From the NCBI GenBank assembly GCA_029852775.1, contig LEKJ01000061.1:40001-104000 (forward strand): a stretch of 64,000 bases of DNA, written 5' to 3'. The stretch comes from Pasteurellaceae bacterium LFhippo2. GTDB taxonomy: Bacteria > Pseudomonadota > Gammaproteobacteria > Enterobacterales > Pasteurellaceae. The position numbers were made by a program, and so were the translations under genes. Numbering within the stretch: position 1 is the first letter of the stretch; each line of letters starts with the position of its first letter. This document shows, piece by piece, positions 40,770 to 51,957 of the stretch. Under the pieces are notes generated by a model. It was not told where the DNA came from and searched no databases. It was given only the letters and a program-made list of their open reading frames with translations.

Positions 40770-42749
40770 ATGTTTCAAAACAACCCCCTACTAGCTCAAT
40801 TAAAACAACAGATTGAAGCGAACAAAGAATATGTTGAAGGTCGTGTAAAAGCCTCTGATAAAGCTTTTGGATTTTTAGAGTGTGATAAAAAATCTTACTT
40901 TATTCCACCAATGGAAATGAAAAAAGTAATGCACGGCGACACAGTAAAAGCTGTAGTTAAACGTGATGGCGATAAAGAACAAGTTGAAATTGATAGCTTA
41001 ATTGAACCAATGCTTGAGCGTTTTATTGCACAAGTAAAATTCAATAAAGATGGAAAATTACAACTTGCAGTTGATCACCCAAGTATCAAAAATATTATTC
41101 CAGCTAACACAAACAAAAAAGTGACTGAAAAACTTCAGGAAAATGACTGGGTTGTGGCGAATTTAAAAACTCATCCGTTACGTGATGACCGCTTTTTCTT
41201 CGCACAAGTTAATCAATTTATCTGCCACGCAAGTGATAATTTTGCACCTTGGTGGGTTACACTTGCACGCCACGAACAGCCACGTGAACCAGTTAAGGGT
41301 GAAAAGAGCTATTCACTGAATGATGAACTAGAGCGTGAAGATCTTACTTCTCTCTATTTCACAACGATTGACTCACCTAGCACGCAAGATATGGACGATG
41401 CGTTATATGTTGAACCTATTACTCAAGATGGTAACCAAACGGGTTGGCGCTTAGTTGTGGCGATTGCCGATCCTACAGCTTATATTCCAGTAAATTCACA
41501 GATTGAAAAGGATGCTCGTCAGCGTTGTTTTACTAACTATTTACCAGGCTTTAATATCCCGATGCTTCCGCGTGAGCTTTCAGATGAACTCTGCTCGCTT
41601 GTTCCAAATGAAAAACGTGCAGCTCTCGTTGCTTATATTGAAACTGATTTAGCAGGAAATATCACAGCGGACGCTCACTTTACATCTGCTTGGGTCGAAT
41701 CAAAAGCAAAATTAGCTTATAACGATGTTTCAGATTATATTGAAAAAGTGGAAGGTCATTGGACTCCAGATAACGCAGAAACTCAACAGCAGATCGAATG
41801 GTTACATCAATTTACTCTTGCTCGTATTGATTGGCGTCGCAAAAATGCATTGCTATTCAATGAAAAAGGCGATTACAGCTTCGAATTAGAAGAAGATGGC
41901 GCAGTAAAAGAAATTCACGTGGAATATCGCCGTATCGCAAATCAAATGATTGAAGAATCAATGATTATTTCAAATATTTGTGCAGCACAATTCTTAGATA
42001 AACACGCTAAAACTGGTGTATTCAATACTCACGTTGGGTTTGATCCTAAAAACCTTGAGTCAGCAAAAATATTCTTGCTTGATACTTTATCAACAGATGA
42101 AAACCGTGAAGAGTTAAGTCAACGCTATTCAGCGGAACGTTTAAGCACATTAGATGGCTACATTGCAATGCGTCAAGATATTGATACATTCCCGGAAGAA
42201 TTCTTGGAAATGCGCTTACGTCGCTATTTAACCTTTGCTGAGTTTAAAGCTGAAGTAGCGCCACACGTTGGTTTAGGCATTAGTCACTATGCAACTTGGA
42301 CTTCACCAATTCGTAAATATGGTGATATGGTGAACCACCGTTTAATCAAACAAGTGTTAGCTAAAAAAGCAACAATTCCAGTGGAAGAAAACATCCTTGT
42401 GCGCTTACAAGAAGCTCGTAGACAAAATCGTATGGTGGAACGTGACATTGCAGACTGGTTATATGCTCGCTATTTAGCACCTATGGTTGAAAAGAATGTT
42501 GAATTTGATGGACAAATTCAAGATGTGTCTCGTGGTGGCTTGCGTGTACAAGTTATTGAAAATGGGGCATCAATTTTCGTGCCATTCTCAACTCTCCATC
42601 CGAATAAAGATGAGATGTTATTTAACCCTGAACAAATCGCTCTATTTATCAATGGCAAAAAAGCTTATCAAATTGGCCAGCAAGTACGAGTAAAACTTAA
42701 AGAAGTACGTTTAGAAACACGTAGTATTGTAGGCGAAGTGTTAATCTAA
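40770..42749 (+). CDS. rnb: Exoribonuclease II
   Basis: This 659-aa 3'-5' exonuclease degrades single-stranded RNA. Two N-terminal cold-shock-like domains precede the RNB catalytic domain, whose acidic metal site is in TIDSPSTQDMDDALYVE (about 205-221); a C-terminal S1 domain follows (from about 560). E. coli RNase II is 644 aa; the slightly greater length is within the family range and RNase R features (long basic tail) are absent. Confidence 0.95.
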   Translation: MFQNNPLLAQLKQQIEANKEYVEGRVKASDKAFGFLECDKKSYFIPPMEMKKVMHGDTVKAVVKRDGDKEQVEIDSLIEPMLERFIAQVKFNKDGKLQLAVDHPSIKNIIPANTNKKVTEKLQENDWVVANLKTHPLRDDRFFFAQVNQFICHASDNFAPWWVTLARHEQPREPVKGEKSYSLNDELEREDLTSLYFTTIDSPSTQDMDDALYVEPITQDGNQTGWRLVVAIADPTAYIPVNSQIEKDARQRCFTNYLPGFNIPMLPRELSDELCSLVPNEKRAALVAYIETDLAGNITADAHFTSAWVESKAKLAYNDVSDYIEKVEGHWTPDNAETQQQIEWLHQFTLARIDWRRKNALLFNEKGDYSFELEEDGAVKEIHVEYRRIANQMIEESMIISNICAAQFLDKHAKTGVFNTHVGFDPKNLESAKIFLLDTLSTDENREELSQRYSAERLSTLDGYIAMRQDIDTFPEEFLEMRLRRYLTFAEFKAEVAPHVGLGISHYATWTSPIRKYGDMVNHRLIKQVLAKKATIPVEENILVRLQEARRQNRMVERDIADWLYARYLAPMVEKNVEFDGQIQDVSRGGLRVQVIENGASIFVPFSTLHPNKDEMLFNPEQIALFINGKKAYQIGQQVRVKLKEVRLETRSIVGEVLI

Positions 42750-42767
42750 TATTCTCAATAAATTATA

Positions 42768-42800
42768 AAAAAGATAGATCAAGCGGTCTATCTTTTTTTA
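42768..42800 (+). terminator. Terminator of rnb with an uptake core in the loop
   Basis: The perfect 12-bp stem AAAAAAGATAGA / TCTATCTTTTTT encloses TCAAGCGG; part of the uptake signal AAGCGGTC therefore forms the loop and the stem base. Confidence 0.9.
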
Positions 42801-42834
42801 TTTTTTGCAAATCGCTAATCAATAAATCACAGGC

Positions 42835-42861
42835 AAAAAAAAGCCCCTGTATCAGGGGCTA
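42835..42861 (-). terminator. Terminator of metB
   Basis: On the minus strand, the stem AGCCCCT / AGGGGCT with a 5-nt loop is followed by eight T. It is about 190 bp past the metB stop, so the metB transcript would have a long 3' tail. The 187 bp between hold an inverted repeat GTCAATTTT...AAAATTGAC at about 42930-42962 and no gene. Confidence 0.75.
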
Positions 42862-43048
42862 CTCGGAAAGCAAATTTATGAAATTGGTTGTTGGACACAA
42901 CACTTTTTATTCGATGGGTGTATGTTAAGTCAATTTTTTAAGTTTTGCAAACAAAATTGACACTTAAAATGACTTTTTTACTAATATTGTGATCTGTTTC
43001 AAATTTTTTCACCTATTCAGCTACAAATACCTGTCGAATACGCATTTC

Positions 43049-44161
43049 CTAGCCTTTTAATTGAGCAAATGCTTGTAATAAATCTGCTTTGATATCTTCA
43101 ACGTGTTCTAAACCAACAGAGAAACGTAAAAGATTGTTAGTGATACCACGTGCGATACGCTCTGCTTCAGGAATATCCATATGCGTTTGGGTTGATGGAT
43201 AAGTGATAAAACTTTCTGTACCACCTAAACTCTCTGCAAAAGTAATCAACTTAATCGCTTTCAAGAATTTTGGCACCCACTCTTCTTTTTGTAAACGGAA
43301 CGAAAGCATGCCGCTCTTACCCGAATATAAAACGCTATCCACTTCTGGTTGCTGTTTTAAGAATGCGGCAATTTCTGTTGCATTTGATTGATGGCGCTCC
43401 ATACGTAGTGCAAGAGTTTTTAAGCCACGTACCGCAAGATAAGAATCAAATGGCGATAATACTGCTCCGGCACCATTTTGAATGTAGAACAAGCGTTCGC
43501 AAAGTTCTTGACCTTTCGCTACGATTAAACCAGCTAACACATCATTGTGTCCTGATAAGTATTTTGTTGCACTATGGATCACAATATCTGCACCATGTTC
43601 AATCGGACGGAATAACACTGGCGTTAAGAAAGTATTATCCACAATCAGCATTAAATTATGTTTTTTCGCAACTTGTGAAATCGCATCTACATCACACTCT
43701 TCCATCAATGGATTCGATGGTGTTTCAACAAAAATCGCTTTAGTATTTGGTGTAATTGCCGCTTCAATAGAGGCAACATCTGCGGTGTTCACATACACGG
43801 GTTTTACAGTGTGATTATTCTTATAGCAGAAGTCTAATAAACGATAAGTACCGCCATATACATCGCTAGATACAATCCACTCATCTGGCGCTTTAAATAG
43901 CGACATAATTAATTGAATCGCAGCCATACCCGATGCGCAGGCAAAACCAGCATCGCCGCCTTCTAAATCAGCGATACCTTGCTCTAATACTGCTCTTGTT
44001 GGATTTTTAGTACGAGTATAGTCAAAGCCTGTTGATTCGCCTAAACCATCACGACCATACGCAGTAGAAAGAATGATAGGAGTTGCCACCGCACCTGTAC
44101 GCGGATCAGTGCGATTACCTAGTTGGACAAGAGTTGTTTCGATGTTGTTAAATTTTGTCAT
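43049..44161 (-). CDS. metB: Cystathionine gamma-synthase (trans-sulfuration PLP enzyme)
   Basis: This 370-aa protein is a Cys/Met-metabolism PLP enzyme. The PLP lysine is in IVIHSATKYLSGHNDVLAG; FDYTRTKNPTRAVLE and SLGGTESFITYPSTQTH are the conserved phosphate and substrate segments. MetB joins O-succinyl- or O-acetyl-homoserine with cysteine to make cystathionine. The sequence closely resembles the Haemophilus MetB I recall, but MetB, MetC and related lyases are hard to tell apart by motifs, so the exact reaction is moderately sure. No met box is visible in the short leader. Confidence 0.85.
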   Translation of the reverse strand: MTKFNNIETTLVQLGNRTDPRTGAVATPIILSTAYGRDGLGESTGFDYTRTKNPTRAVLEQGIADLEGGDAGFACASGMAAIQLIMSLFKAPDEWIVSSDVYGGTYRLLDFCYKNNHTVKPVYVNTADVASIEAAITPNTKAIFVETPSNPLMEECDVDAISQVAKKHNLMLIVDNTFLTPVLFRPIEHGADIVIHSATKYLSGHNDVLAGLIVAKGQELCERLFYIQNGAGAVLSPFDSYLAVRGLKTLALRMERHQSNATEIAAFLKQQPEVDSVLYSGKSGMLSFRLQKEEWVPKFLKAIKLITFAESLGGTESFITYPSTQTHMDIPEAERIARGITNNLLRFSVGLEHVEDIKADLLQAFAQLKG

Positions 44162-44174
44162 TGCTATTATTCCT

Positions 44175-44205
44175 ATAAAAATTCCCCCTTTTATTAAAAG
44201 GGGGA
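44175..44205 (-). terminator. Terminator of dapB
   Basis: On the minus strand, the stem CCCCCTTTT / AAAAGGGGG with a short A/T loop is followed by AATTTTTAT, 12 bp after the dapB stop and just ahead of metB. Confidence 0.75.
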
Positions 44206-44216
44206 CAAAAGTTCTC

Positions 44217-46209
<1,993 letters not shown>

Positions 46210-46226
46210 TTAATTATCTCTGTTTT

Positions 46227-46628
46227 TTATTGTTTAGGTTGGCGCAAGCTAATATAAGCTAATGTTGCCCAACCGATTAAAAAGAGTGTACCGCCAATGG
46301 GGGTAATCCACGCAATCGCTCGGCTTGCACCAAATGCCATTGCATACAGGCTACCGCTAAAACACAATACACCTAACATCCAAGAACCGCCGATAATATT
46401 AAAGGCTTTCGCTCTGCAAGCGGGCGGATTTTGCACTAAATTTGCAATTTGAAATAAGCCTAAAGCCAACAATGCTAGGGTGTGAAACATCTGATATTTC
46501 AGCCCCGTTTCGATCCACTCTAACGCTTTAGGATCTAATATTTTCTGTAGCCCGTGTGCCGCAAATGCTCCAAATGCAATACAGAAAAAGCCACTTAATG
46601 CTGCTATCGCAAGGAATTTGTTTTTCAT
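46227..46628 (-). CDS. DUF423 inner-membrane protein (YgdD family)
   Basis: This 133-aa protein is a four-helix membrane protein starting MKNKFLAIAALSGFFCIAFG, with AFGAFAAHGLQ and TPIGGTLFLIGW. GGAG lies 5 nt before the ATG at 46628, so the longer frame is not used. The function is unknown. It precedes rlmM by 17 bp in the same direction. Confidence 0.9.
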   Translation of the reverse strand: MKNKFLAIAALSGFFCIAFGAFAAHGLQKILDPKALEWIETGLKYQMFHTLALLALGLFQIANLVQNPPACRAKAFNIIGGSWMLGVLCFSGSLYAMAFGASRAIAWITPIGGTLFLIGWATLAYISLRQPKQ

Positions 46629-46677
46629 AATGTCTCCTTTGATTAAATGGAAAGGTATGATTATAGCTGAATTCATA

Positions 46678-46713
46678 AAAAATCCCCATTAACTTTTGTT
46701 AATGGGGATCTAT
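46678..46713 (-). terminator. Terminator of torD, identical to 53190-53225
   Basis: The perfect 12-bp stem ATCCCCATTAAC / GTTAATGGGGAT with a TTTT/AAAA loop is followed on the minus strand by a run of T. The 36-bp sequence recurs base for base at 53190-53225. Confidence 0.9.
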
Positions 46714-46738
46714 TCCGTTTAAGTTGGCAATATATGCG

Positions 46739-47314
46739 CTACTTCAACACATCAATCAACCAATTTACCACTACAGGATAAAAGGTGGTTCTACCACCGA
46801 CTTTATTCACTTTATCCGCAAATAACGTTAACCATGGCAATAATTGTTGTTGAATAAACACAGCTTGCTCATTTTCAGGCAGTTGGTTTAGTACTTCCAA
46901 GTACACGCAAAGATGATCGCTAGGTTCATTATATTGCTTGTTTACTGCTAATTGGAAACGCTCTAAATAGCGATCCATTTGCGTTAGATTACGCTCTAGC
47001 TCTTCACCTTCAAGGTAAGCTGAAGCATAAGGTAATGCACTCACTGCGCCTTCTAGTAGAAAGAGTTCTGCATAATCAGCGGCAAGCTCTAAGCGAGGAT
47101 ATTCTTGAGCGACAGTGCAAGCGGTCAGCTTTTGCTGAAAATTTGCAACTTGTTGCTCAAAACCAAGTTCTGCCATAAAAGCAAAAAAAGGTTCAAATGT
47201 TCCCGCTTGTAAGCTCTGTAATTGCTCGTCCGATAACTCTCGTCCAAGCAGATTGCTAAACCAAGTGTAGATAAATCGGCGTTCTTCAACACCGAGTTCT
47301 GCTGGTAATGCCAT
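46739..47314 (-). CDS. torD: TorD-family molybdoenzyme chaperone
   Basis: This 191-aa all-helical protein binds a Tat-exported molybdoenzyme before cofactor loading and export. ERRFIYTWFSNLLGRELSDEQ at the N-terminus and EPSDHLCVYLEVL (the TorD family E-P-x-D-H-x-x motif) are visible. Its ATG overlaps the torZ stop by one base (TAATG), implying translational coupling. The client is most likely TorZ encoded directly upstream. Confidence 0.92.
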   Translation of the reverse strand: MALPAELGVEERRFIYTWFSNLLGRELSDEQLQSLQAGTFEPFFAFMAELGFEQQVANFQQKLTACTVAQEYPRLELAADYAELFLLEGAVSALPYASAYLEGEELERNLTQMDRYLERFQLAVNKQYNEPSDHLCVYLEVLNQLPENEQAVFIQQQLLPWLTLFADKVNKVGGRTTFYPVVVNWLIDVLK

Positions 47315-49776
47315 TAAATTGCTACCTCAATCGGGCCTGTAAAGCCGTTTGGTTGTGGTGCTTCGCCAACAAATTTCTCAATATTCACTAAGCACGTATT
47401 GGCACTTACTGCTTGAGCTAGGTTTGAACTACCAATATCTAACGTCATTGTGTTCGGGTCACCATAAGTATCGATTGAGCCGATTTTCTCATCTAATGGT
47501 GAATACCATGCACCTTCTTGTAAACGAACCACTCCGGTTGGGAAATCGTTAGATAATACCGCACCTGCAATCGCTTGACCACGATCATTGAACACACGCA
47601 CTAAATCGCCGTTTTGAATGCCTAATTTCTCTGCATCTTGTGGATTTAAGTAAAGTGGCTCACGGCCTTGTACTGCATAAGTATCACGTAGATCTTTAGA
47701 CTCACAAAGTTGAGAGTGTAAACGTTTATCTGGGTGAACAGATTGTAGCCAGAATTTAAATTTCTCTGATTTCGGTCCGCCGTGTGAACGTTCTGCTTTT
47801 TCAAACCACATTGGGTGACCTTTACAGTCATCATAACCAAAACTTGCAATCTTATTACTAAAGATTTCGATAAAGCCAGATGGTGTACCTAATGCGTGTA
47901 ACTCAGGATCTTCACGGAAATCGGCATGGCGTACCCAAGGTTTACCTTCAGGGAATAACACATAGCCTTTCTGCCAAAACTCATTAAATTCAGGCATTTC
48001 AAATTTGCTTTTATTTTCTGCTCGGCAATCGTTATACAGTTTTTGAACCCATTGCATTTCATCCATACCACGAGAATACTCTTGCTCACGACCAAAACGA
48101 CGGCAAAGCTCTTTGAAAATCTCAAAGTCTGGGCGAGATTGGTAAAGTGGGTCCACTAATTTCTGCATCGCAATCACACCACGGTTACTGTATGAACCGT
48201 ACGCATCAATATCATTACGTTCAAATGGCGTACACGCTGGTAACACGATATCAGAGAAACGGCAAGTTGCGGTCCAGCTATAGTTAATTGAAACAACTGT
48301 TTCCAATTTTTGGAAAGCTAACTTCATTTTGTTACGATCTGAATGGCGGTGCCATTGGTTACAACCAGTGAAGATCGCCATTTTATATGGAGCATAAACC
48401 ACTTTTTGACCGTTGAAATTGATTGTTTCGCCTGCGTGTAATAATGAATCACTTGCACGTGCAACTGGAATTACTGCGCTATAGCCATTGTAATCGCTGT
48501 TGTCGTATTTCGGTTTTTTACCTTCATCTAAGTTAAGTGGGAATGCACCCGGCATTGCTGCGCCTGATTCTGGAATGCCGATTGAGCTATAGTGGTGAGC
48601 ATAGCTAACACCTCCACCAGCCAAACCAATTTGACCAAGCATTGCTGCTAATACTGCACCCATCCAGTATGGTTGTTCGCCATGTTGCTGACGTTGAATC
48701 GCCCAACCAAAGATTAATTGAGTACGTTTACCGGCAAGCATACGGCTGAAATCACGGATTTTATCGGCTGAAACACCACAAATCTCTGCTGCCCACTCTG
48801 GGGTTTTCGCTACTTTATCTTCCGTTTCACCTAATAAATACGGTACAAATTTTTCAAAACCAACGGTGTACATATCGATAAATTTCTTATCGTAGAGATT
48901 TTCCGTATAAAGTGTATGGGCAATCGCCAACATAAATGGTACGTCAGCTTGTGGGTTGATATAAAGCTGATCACAACCTAAATAGTTTTGTGTTTTGCTC
49001 TTCACAGGATCGACCGAGATCACATTAACCGCTTTCTCTGCCACTTTCTGTTTAAGTTGTTCTAAATAAGCATAAGCCTCATGGGTTTCACAGTTCCAAC
49101 CTACTTGTAAGTTTTTCACTGGATCACTTGCCCAGAAAATGATGTTTTGGCTCTCTTTTAAGATCACTTCCCAAGATGTACCCTGTGAATACACCTCTGT
49201 TGAACCCAGTACGTAAGGTAAGATGGTTTGACCTGCACCTGTTGAGTAGTCACCTGCGGTACTTACACTATTACCATGCATACCAACCGCACGGATCATA
49301 TGGTTACCACAGCTATGGAATTGACCTGTTGAACGCCAACCCACGTTACCCGTATGTAATGCCCAAGGACCAAATTCTTTTTGGATACGTTCTAATTCCG
49401 CATAGAATAGATCTAAAGCTTCGTCCCAAGTTACACGCACAAAACGGTTATCACCACGTTGGGTTTTATCACTGTTATGACGGTTTTTAAGCCAATCCAA
49501 ACGCACCATTGGGTAACGAATACGAGATTCGCTGTAAATTAAGCCTTTGATACCATTAATCATTTCCGTTGGATATTTGTCATATTCAAAGGGTTTTACT
49601 TCTGCTACTCGTCCATTTACGATTTTGGCACGAATTGCGCCCCAGTGAGATCCAGTGATTTTCCATTCACTGCTGTCTTTTGCAAATACTTTTTCAGCAA
49701 CAAGGAAGTTCGATGTTGCCATCGCCCCTGCCATAACCGACATATTTCTCAAAAACTGACGACGGGATAATTTCAT
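47314..49776 (-). CDS. torZ: Periplasmic S-/N-oxide reductase, molybdopterin subunit (TorZ/MtsZ type)
   Basis: This 820-aa protein is a DMSO-reductase-family enzyme with bis-MGD cofactor. The twin-arginine signal [17 protein letters not shown] lies at the N-terminus. The molybdenum-ligand serine region is [19 protein letters not shown]. No N-terminal iron-sulfur Cys motif is present, as in TorA/TorZ and BisC. The ATG at 49776 (AAGGAA 6 nt upstream) is preferred to a frame start 51 nt earlier. With pentahaem TorC upstream and TorD downstream it forms a TMAO / sulfoxide respiration operon. Haemophilus MtsZ of this family reduces methionine sulfoxide, so the physiological substrate may be that rather than TMAO. 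Confidence 0.93.
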   Translation of the reverse strand: MKLSRRQFLRNMSVMAGAMATSNFLVAEKVFAKDSSEWKITGSHWGAIRAKIVNGRVAEVKPFEYDKYPTEMINGIKGLIYSESRIRYPMVRLDWLKNRHNSDKTQRGDNRFVRVTWDEALDLFYAELERIQKEFGPWALHTGNVGWRSTGQFHSCGNHMIRAVGMHGNSVSTAGDYSTGAGQTILPYVLGSTEVYSQGTSWEVILKESQNIIFWASDPVKNLQVGWNCETHEAYAYLEQLKQKVAEKAVNVISVDPVKSKTQNYLGCDQLYINPQADVPFMLAIAHTLYTENLYDKKFIDMYTVGFEKFVPYLLGETEDKVAKTPEWAAEICGVSADKIRDFSRMLAGKRTQLIFGWAIQRQQHGEQPYWMGAVLAAMLGQIGLAGGGVSYAHHYSSIGIPESGAAMPGAFPLNLDEGKKPKYDNSDYNGYSAVIPVARASDSLLHAGETINFNGQKVVYAPYKMAIFTGCNQWHRHSDRNKMKLAFQKLETVVSINYSWTATCRFSDIVLPACTPFERNDIDAYGSYSNRGVIAMQKLVDPLYQSRPDFEIFKELCRRFGREQEYSRGMDEMQWVQKLYNDCRAENKSKFEMPEFNEFWQKGYVLFPEGKPWVRHADFREDPELHALGTPSGFIEIFSNKIASFGYDDCKGHPMWFEKAERSHGGPKSEKFKFWLQSVHPDKRLHSQLCESKDLRDTYAVQGREPLYLNPQDAEKLGIQNGDLVRVFNDRGQAIAGAVLSNDFPTGVVRLQEGAWYSPLDEKIGSIDTYGDPNTMTLDIGSSNLAQAVSANTCLVNIEKFVGEAPQPNGFTGPIEVAI

Positions 49777-49844
49777 AATATATTCCTTCAAATTGTAATT
49801 CTGGCTGATGATTAGGGCGCACAACACGCCCTTCTACTTCTCAA

Positions 49845-51011
49845 TTAATGTTTTTCAAAATCTGATGAGTGCATTTGTAGGTAACGTAACACTTCTTTGC
49901 TGGTCTGTTTATCCATGTTAGTAAAGCCTACCATACCGTTGAATAAACCAATCCACGCATTTGAGTCAAAGTGAGCAACATCAGGCTGTCTGTGACAGGT
50001 ACTACATTGTGTTTTATAAACGCTTTCTGCATCAGCCCAAACTGCGCTAATATCTTCAATTAAGCTTGATTTAGCCACCCATGCTTGCATTTTCACTTTT
50101 TGCCACGTCAAACCCGTAATTGGATCTTCTTTGCTTTCGACAACATCAAATTTTGGCTCATTCGCCATAAATTCTTTATTTAATACCGCATCGGTAATAT
50201 TTTTACCAAATTTATCATACCAAATACGACCAAAACCTTTATCTTTACGCCACATCACTAACTCAACTAAGTCTGCGTTGCCTTCGCTTTTCACAAAGTT
50301 CACTGGCACTGCGGTTTCTAACTGACCGATTTGTGCGCTTAACGCATTATCGCTAAATAATTGAATAACATTTTTGGTGTAATAGGTTTTCGCTGCGGTA
50401 GGTGCTTTCACTACTAAATTATCAAATTTAGATGTTTCGCCTGCTTCGCTACTTTCCGCTTGTTTTGGTAAGTGGTGTGCAACACCTTTGTGACAATCCA
50501 TACAGCTTTGATCTTTTGCAGCTGCTGGCATCATGGCATTTCGTGCTTTTTCTGACATTTTGTCAAAATCCATACGCTCATAGCTGTGACACGCTTTACA
50601 CTCTTTTGAACCATTCGCTTCAAAACGCGCCCATTCACGCTCTGCCATTTCTTGACGATGTTTTTCGAATGATCCTTCTTCTTTATATTTACCGCTCATT
50701 TCAGCAAAGACTTCACGTACCGCCTGAACTTTACGCGCATATTTTGCGGTTTTATCATGTGGTAAGTGGCAGCTTGAACAAGTCGCTGTTACACCCGAAG
50801 CATTAGACCAGTGTGCTGTCTTTTTAAGTTCTTCTAAAGGTTGCCCCATTGAGTGACAGCTAACACAGAACTCTTCCGTACTTGTGCTATCCATCACATC
50901 ATTAAAGCCTTGCCAACTAATTGCACCCGCAATAAAGCCAGCAGTTACTAATACACCTAAACCGATTTTTGATGACGGTTTAACAAAAAAATTCTTAATA
51001 GTACTAAACAT
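49845..51011 (-). CDS. torC: Pentahaem c-type cytochrome TorC/TorY
   Basis: This 388-aa protein has an N-terminal membrane anchor (about 16-36) and a NapC/NirT-like tetrahaem domain with CVSCH, CSSCH, CKACH and CMDCH, then a C-terminal part with a fifth haem site CSTCH (about residue 345). It passes electrons from menaquinol to TorZ in the periplasm. The length matches TorC/TorY (about 366-390). It precedes torZ by 68 bp. The name TorY would fit equally, since E. coli pairs TorY with TorZ. Confidence 0.93.
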   Translation of the reverse strand: MFSTIKNFFVKPSSKIGLGVLVTAGFIAGAISWQGFNDVMDSTSTEEFCVSCHSMGQPLEELKKTAHWSNASGVTATCSSCHLPHDKTAKYARKVQAVREVFAEMSGKYKEEGSFEKHRQEMAEREWARFEANGSKECKACHSYERMDFDKMSEKARNAMMPAAAKDQSCMDCHKGVAHHLPKQAESSEAGETSKFDNLVVKAPTAAKTYYTKNVIQLFSDNALSAQIGQLETAVPVNFVKSEGNADLVELVMWRKDKGFGRIWYDKFGKNITDAVLNKEFMANEPKFDVVESKEDPITGLTWQKVKMQAWVAKSSLIEDISAVWADAESVYKTQCSTCHRQPDVAHFDSNAWIGLFNGMVGFTNMDKQTSKEVLRYLQMHSSDFEKH

Positions 51012-51020
51012 AAATTCCCC

Positions 51021-51152
51021 CTAAGCTGTCGGCAGACCAATCACGAACATTTGAAGTAGCCACACAACTAAGCCATAAGCTCCCACACAAATTGCCATTG
51101 CTAATGGCAGAATAATTCCCGCAATCACTGCGGTTTTTAATACTTCACTCAT
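51021..51152 (-). CDS. torE: Small membrane protein TorE/NapE family
   Basis: This 43-aa frame is below usual ORF cut-offs. It starts MSEVLKTAVIAGIILPLAMA and has one long transmembrane segment (about 7-38). The Shine-Dalgarno AAGGAG lies 7 nt before the ATG. A NapE/TorE-type peptide is commonly encoded just ahead of torC or nap genes; its function is unknown. It is 9 bp upstream of torC and is the first gene of the tor operon. Confidence 0.85.
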   Translation of the reverse strand: MSEVLKTAVIAGIILPLAMAICVGAYGLVVWLLQMFVIGLPTA

Positions 51153-51226
51153 TGTTCTTCTCCTTATTAAACAGTCAATAAGTTGACGCTATACTAAATT
51201 TTTATGGAAAACTTACTAATAGGGGA

Positions 51227-51238
51227 AAATACGTATTT
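51227..51238 (-). promoter_or_regulatory. Palindrome AAATACGTATTT in the tor promoter region
   Basis: This perfect 12-bp palindrome lies 75 bp upstream of the torE start, in the 178-bp gap after the regulator gene. It shares ATACGTRTTT with the inverted repeat upstream of the regulator (53153-53168). It is a candidate binding site for that LuxR-type protein; this is inference from sequence sharing and position. Confidence 0.45.
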
Positions 51239-51288
51239 GGCGAAGAAAGGTAGGGAAATTTGCTAAAAATCAAATTTATAACGCCATT

Positions 51289-51320
51289 AAAAACAAAATG
51301 GCGTATGAAAACATACGCCA
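51289..51320 (-). terminator. Terminator of the LuxR/PBP regulator gene
   Basis: On the minus strand, the perfect 9-bp stem TGGCGTATG / CATACGCCA with a tetraloop is followed by TTTTGTTTTT, directly after the stop at 51331. The presence of an intact terminator separates the regulator from the tor operon. Confidence 0.9.
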
Positions 51321-51330
51321 TAACAATAAG

Positions 51331-51954
51331 TTAAACTTTAAAACTAAACCAATGCGGTATTTTAAAGACAGCTTCCGCAAACATATCAGGAAAAACTACC
51401 ACACTTTTCCCTGCTTGTACTTGATAAGCCAAATGGGGTTGGCTGATCGATAGATCCGTTGAGCTATCTGGGTAAGTCAAGCCAATCTGCTGTTGGCTTC
51501 CTAAATAGTACATACCATTCACACCATTATAAACCACCGAACGAAGTCCTTGGTTTACCTCTTTAAAACTGCGGGGAGACACACTCTCTCGCCACACTTT
51601 TGCCAATAATTGCACCTGATCATAAGCAGCACTTGCTTGAGAATAAGTTGGCTGACGATCAAACAGTTTTTGATAATGATGGCGAAATTGTCGCCCAACA
51701 AAATTGTTAGTTAGCCCCGTGGTAGAAGCCCAAATCACTCCTTCACAAATTTGTTGTTCTGGTAAAAAAGCGGAAGGTGCATAAATACTGTAAATAAGTG
51801 CATTAATTGGAGAACGAATAAAGGCTTGATAAAAGTCCACAATATCTTCCGCAAAATAAGAGGCTAACACAATCATTGACGGCTGTAAGTTATGTGCTTG
51901 CTTAACCGCATACTCAAAGGTGTTTTCCACCTGATCTAGCTCGATAATATCCAC
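51331..51954 (-). CDS. C-terminal fragment of the PBP-like domain
   Basis: This is the part after the UAG, 207 aa from the ATG at 51954. It contains the second lobe of the binding-protein fold (AAYDQVQLLAKVWRES, NGVNGMYYLGSQQ) and ends QVQAGKSVVVFPDMFAEAVFKIP, like amino-acid/amide-binding proteins. No convincing Shine-Dalgarno stands before this ATG, so independent translation would be weak; it is probably silent unless the UAG is read through. Confidence 0.5.
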   Translation of the reverse strand: MDIIELDQVENTFEYAVKQAHNLQPSMIVLASYFAEDIVDFYQAFIRSPINALIYSIYAPSAFLPEQQICEGVIWASTTGLTNNFVGRQFRHHYQKLFDRQPTYSQASAAYDQVQLLAKVWRESVSPRSFKEVNQGLRSVVYNGVNGMYYLGSQQQIGLTYPDSSTDLSISQPHLAYQVQAGKSVVVFPDMFAEAVFKIPHWFSFKV

Positions 51955-51957
51955 CGT

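Noticed and set aside
43270-43743. Open frame of 157 aa opposite metB
   Set aside because: It overlaps a clear PLP-enzyme gene on the other strand, and its translation is low in recognisable motifs; a codon-bias shadow.
50432-50806. Open frame of 124 aa opposite torC
   Set aside because: It lies wholly inside the pentahaem cytochrome gene; the composition is that of an antisense shadow.
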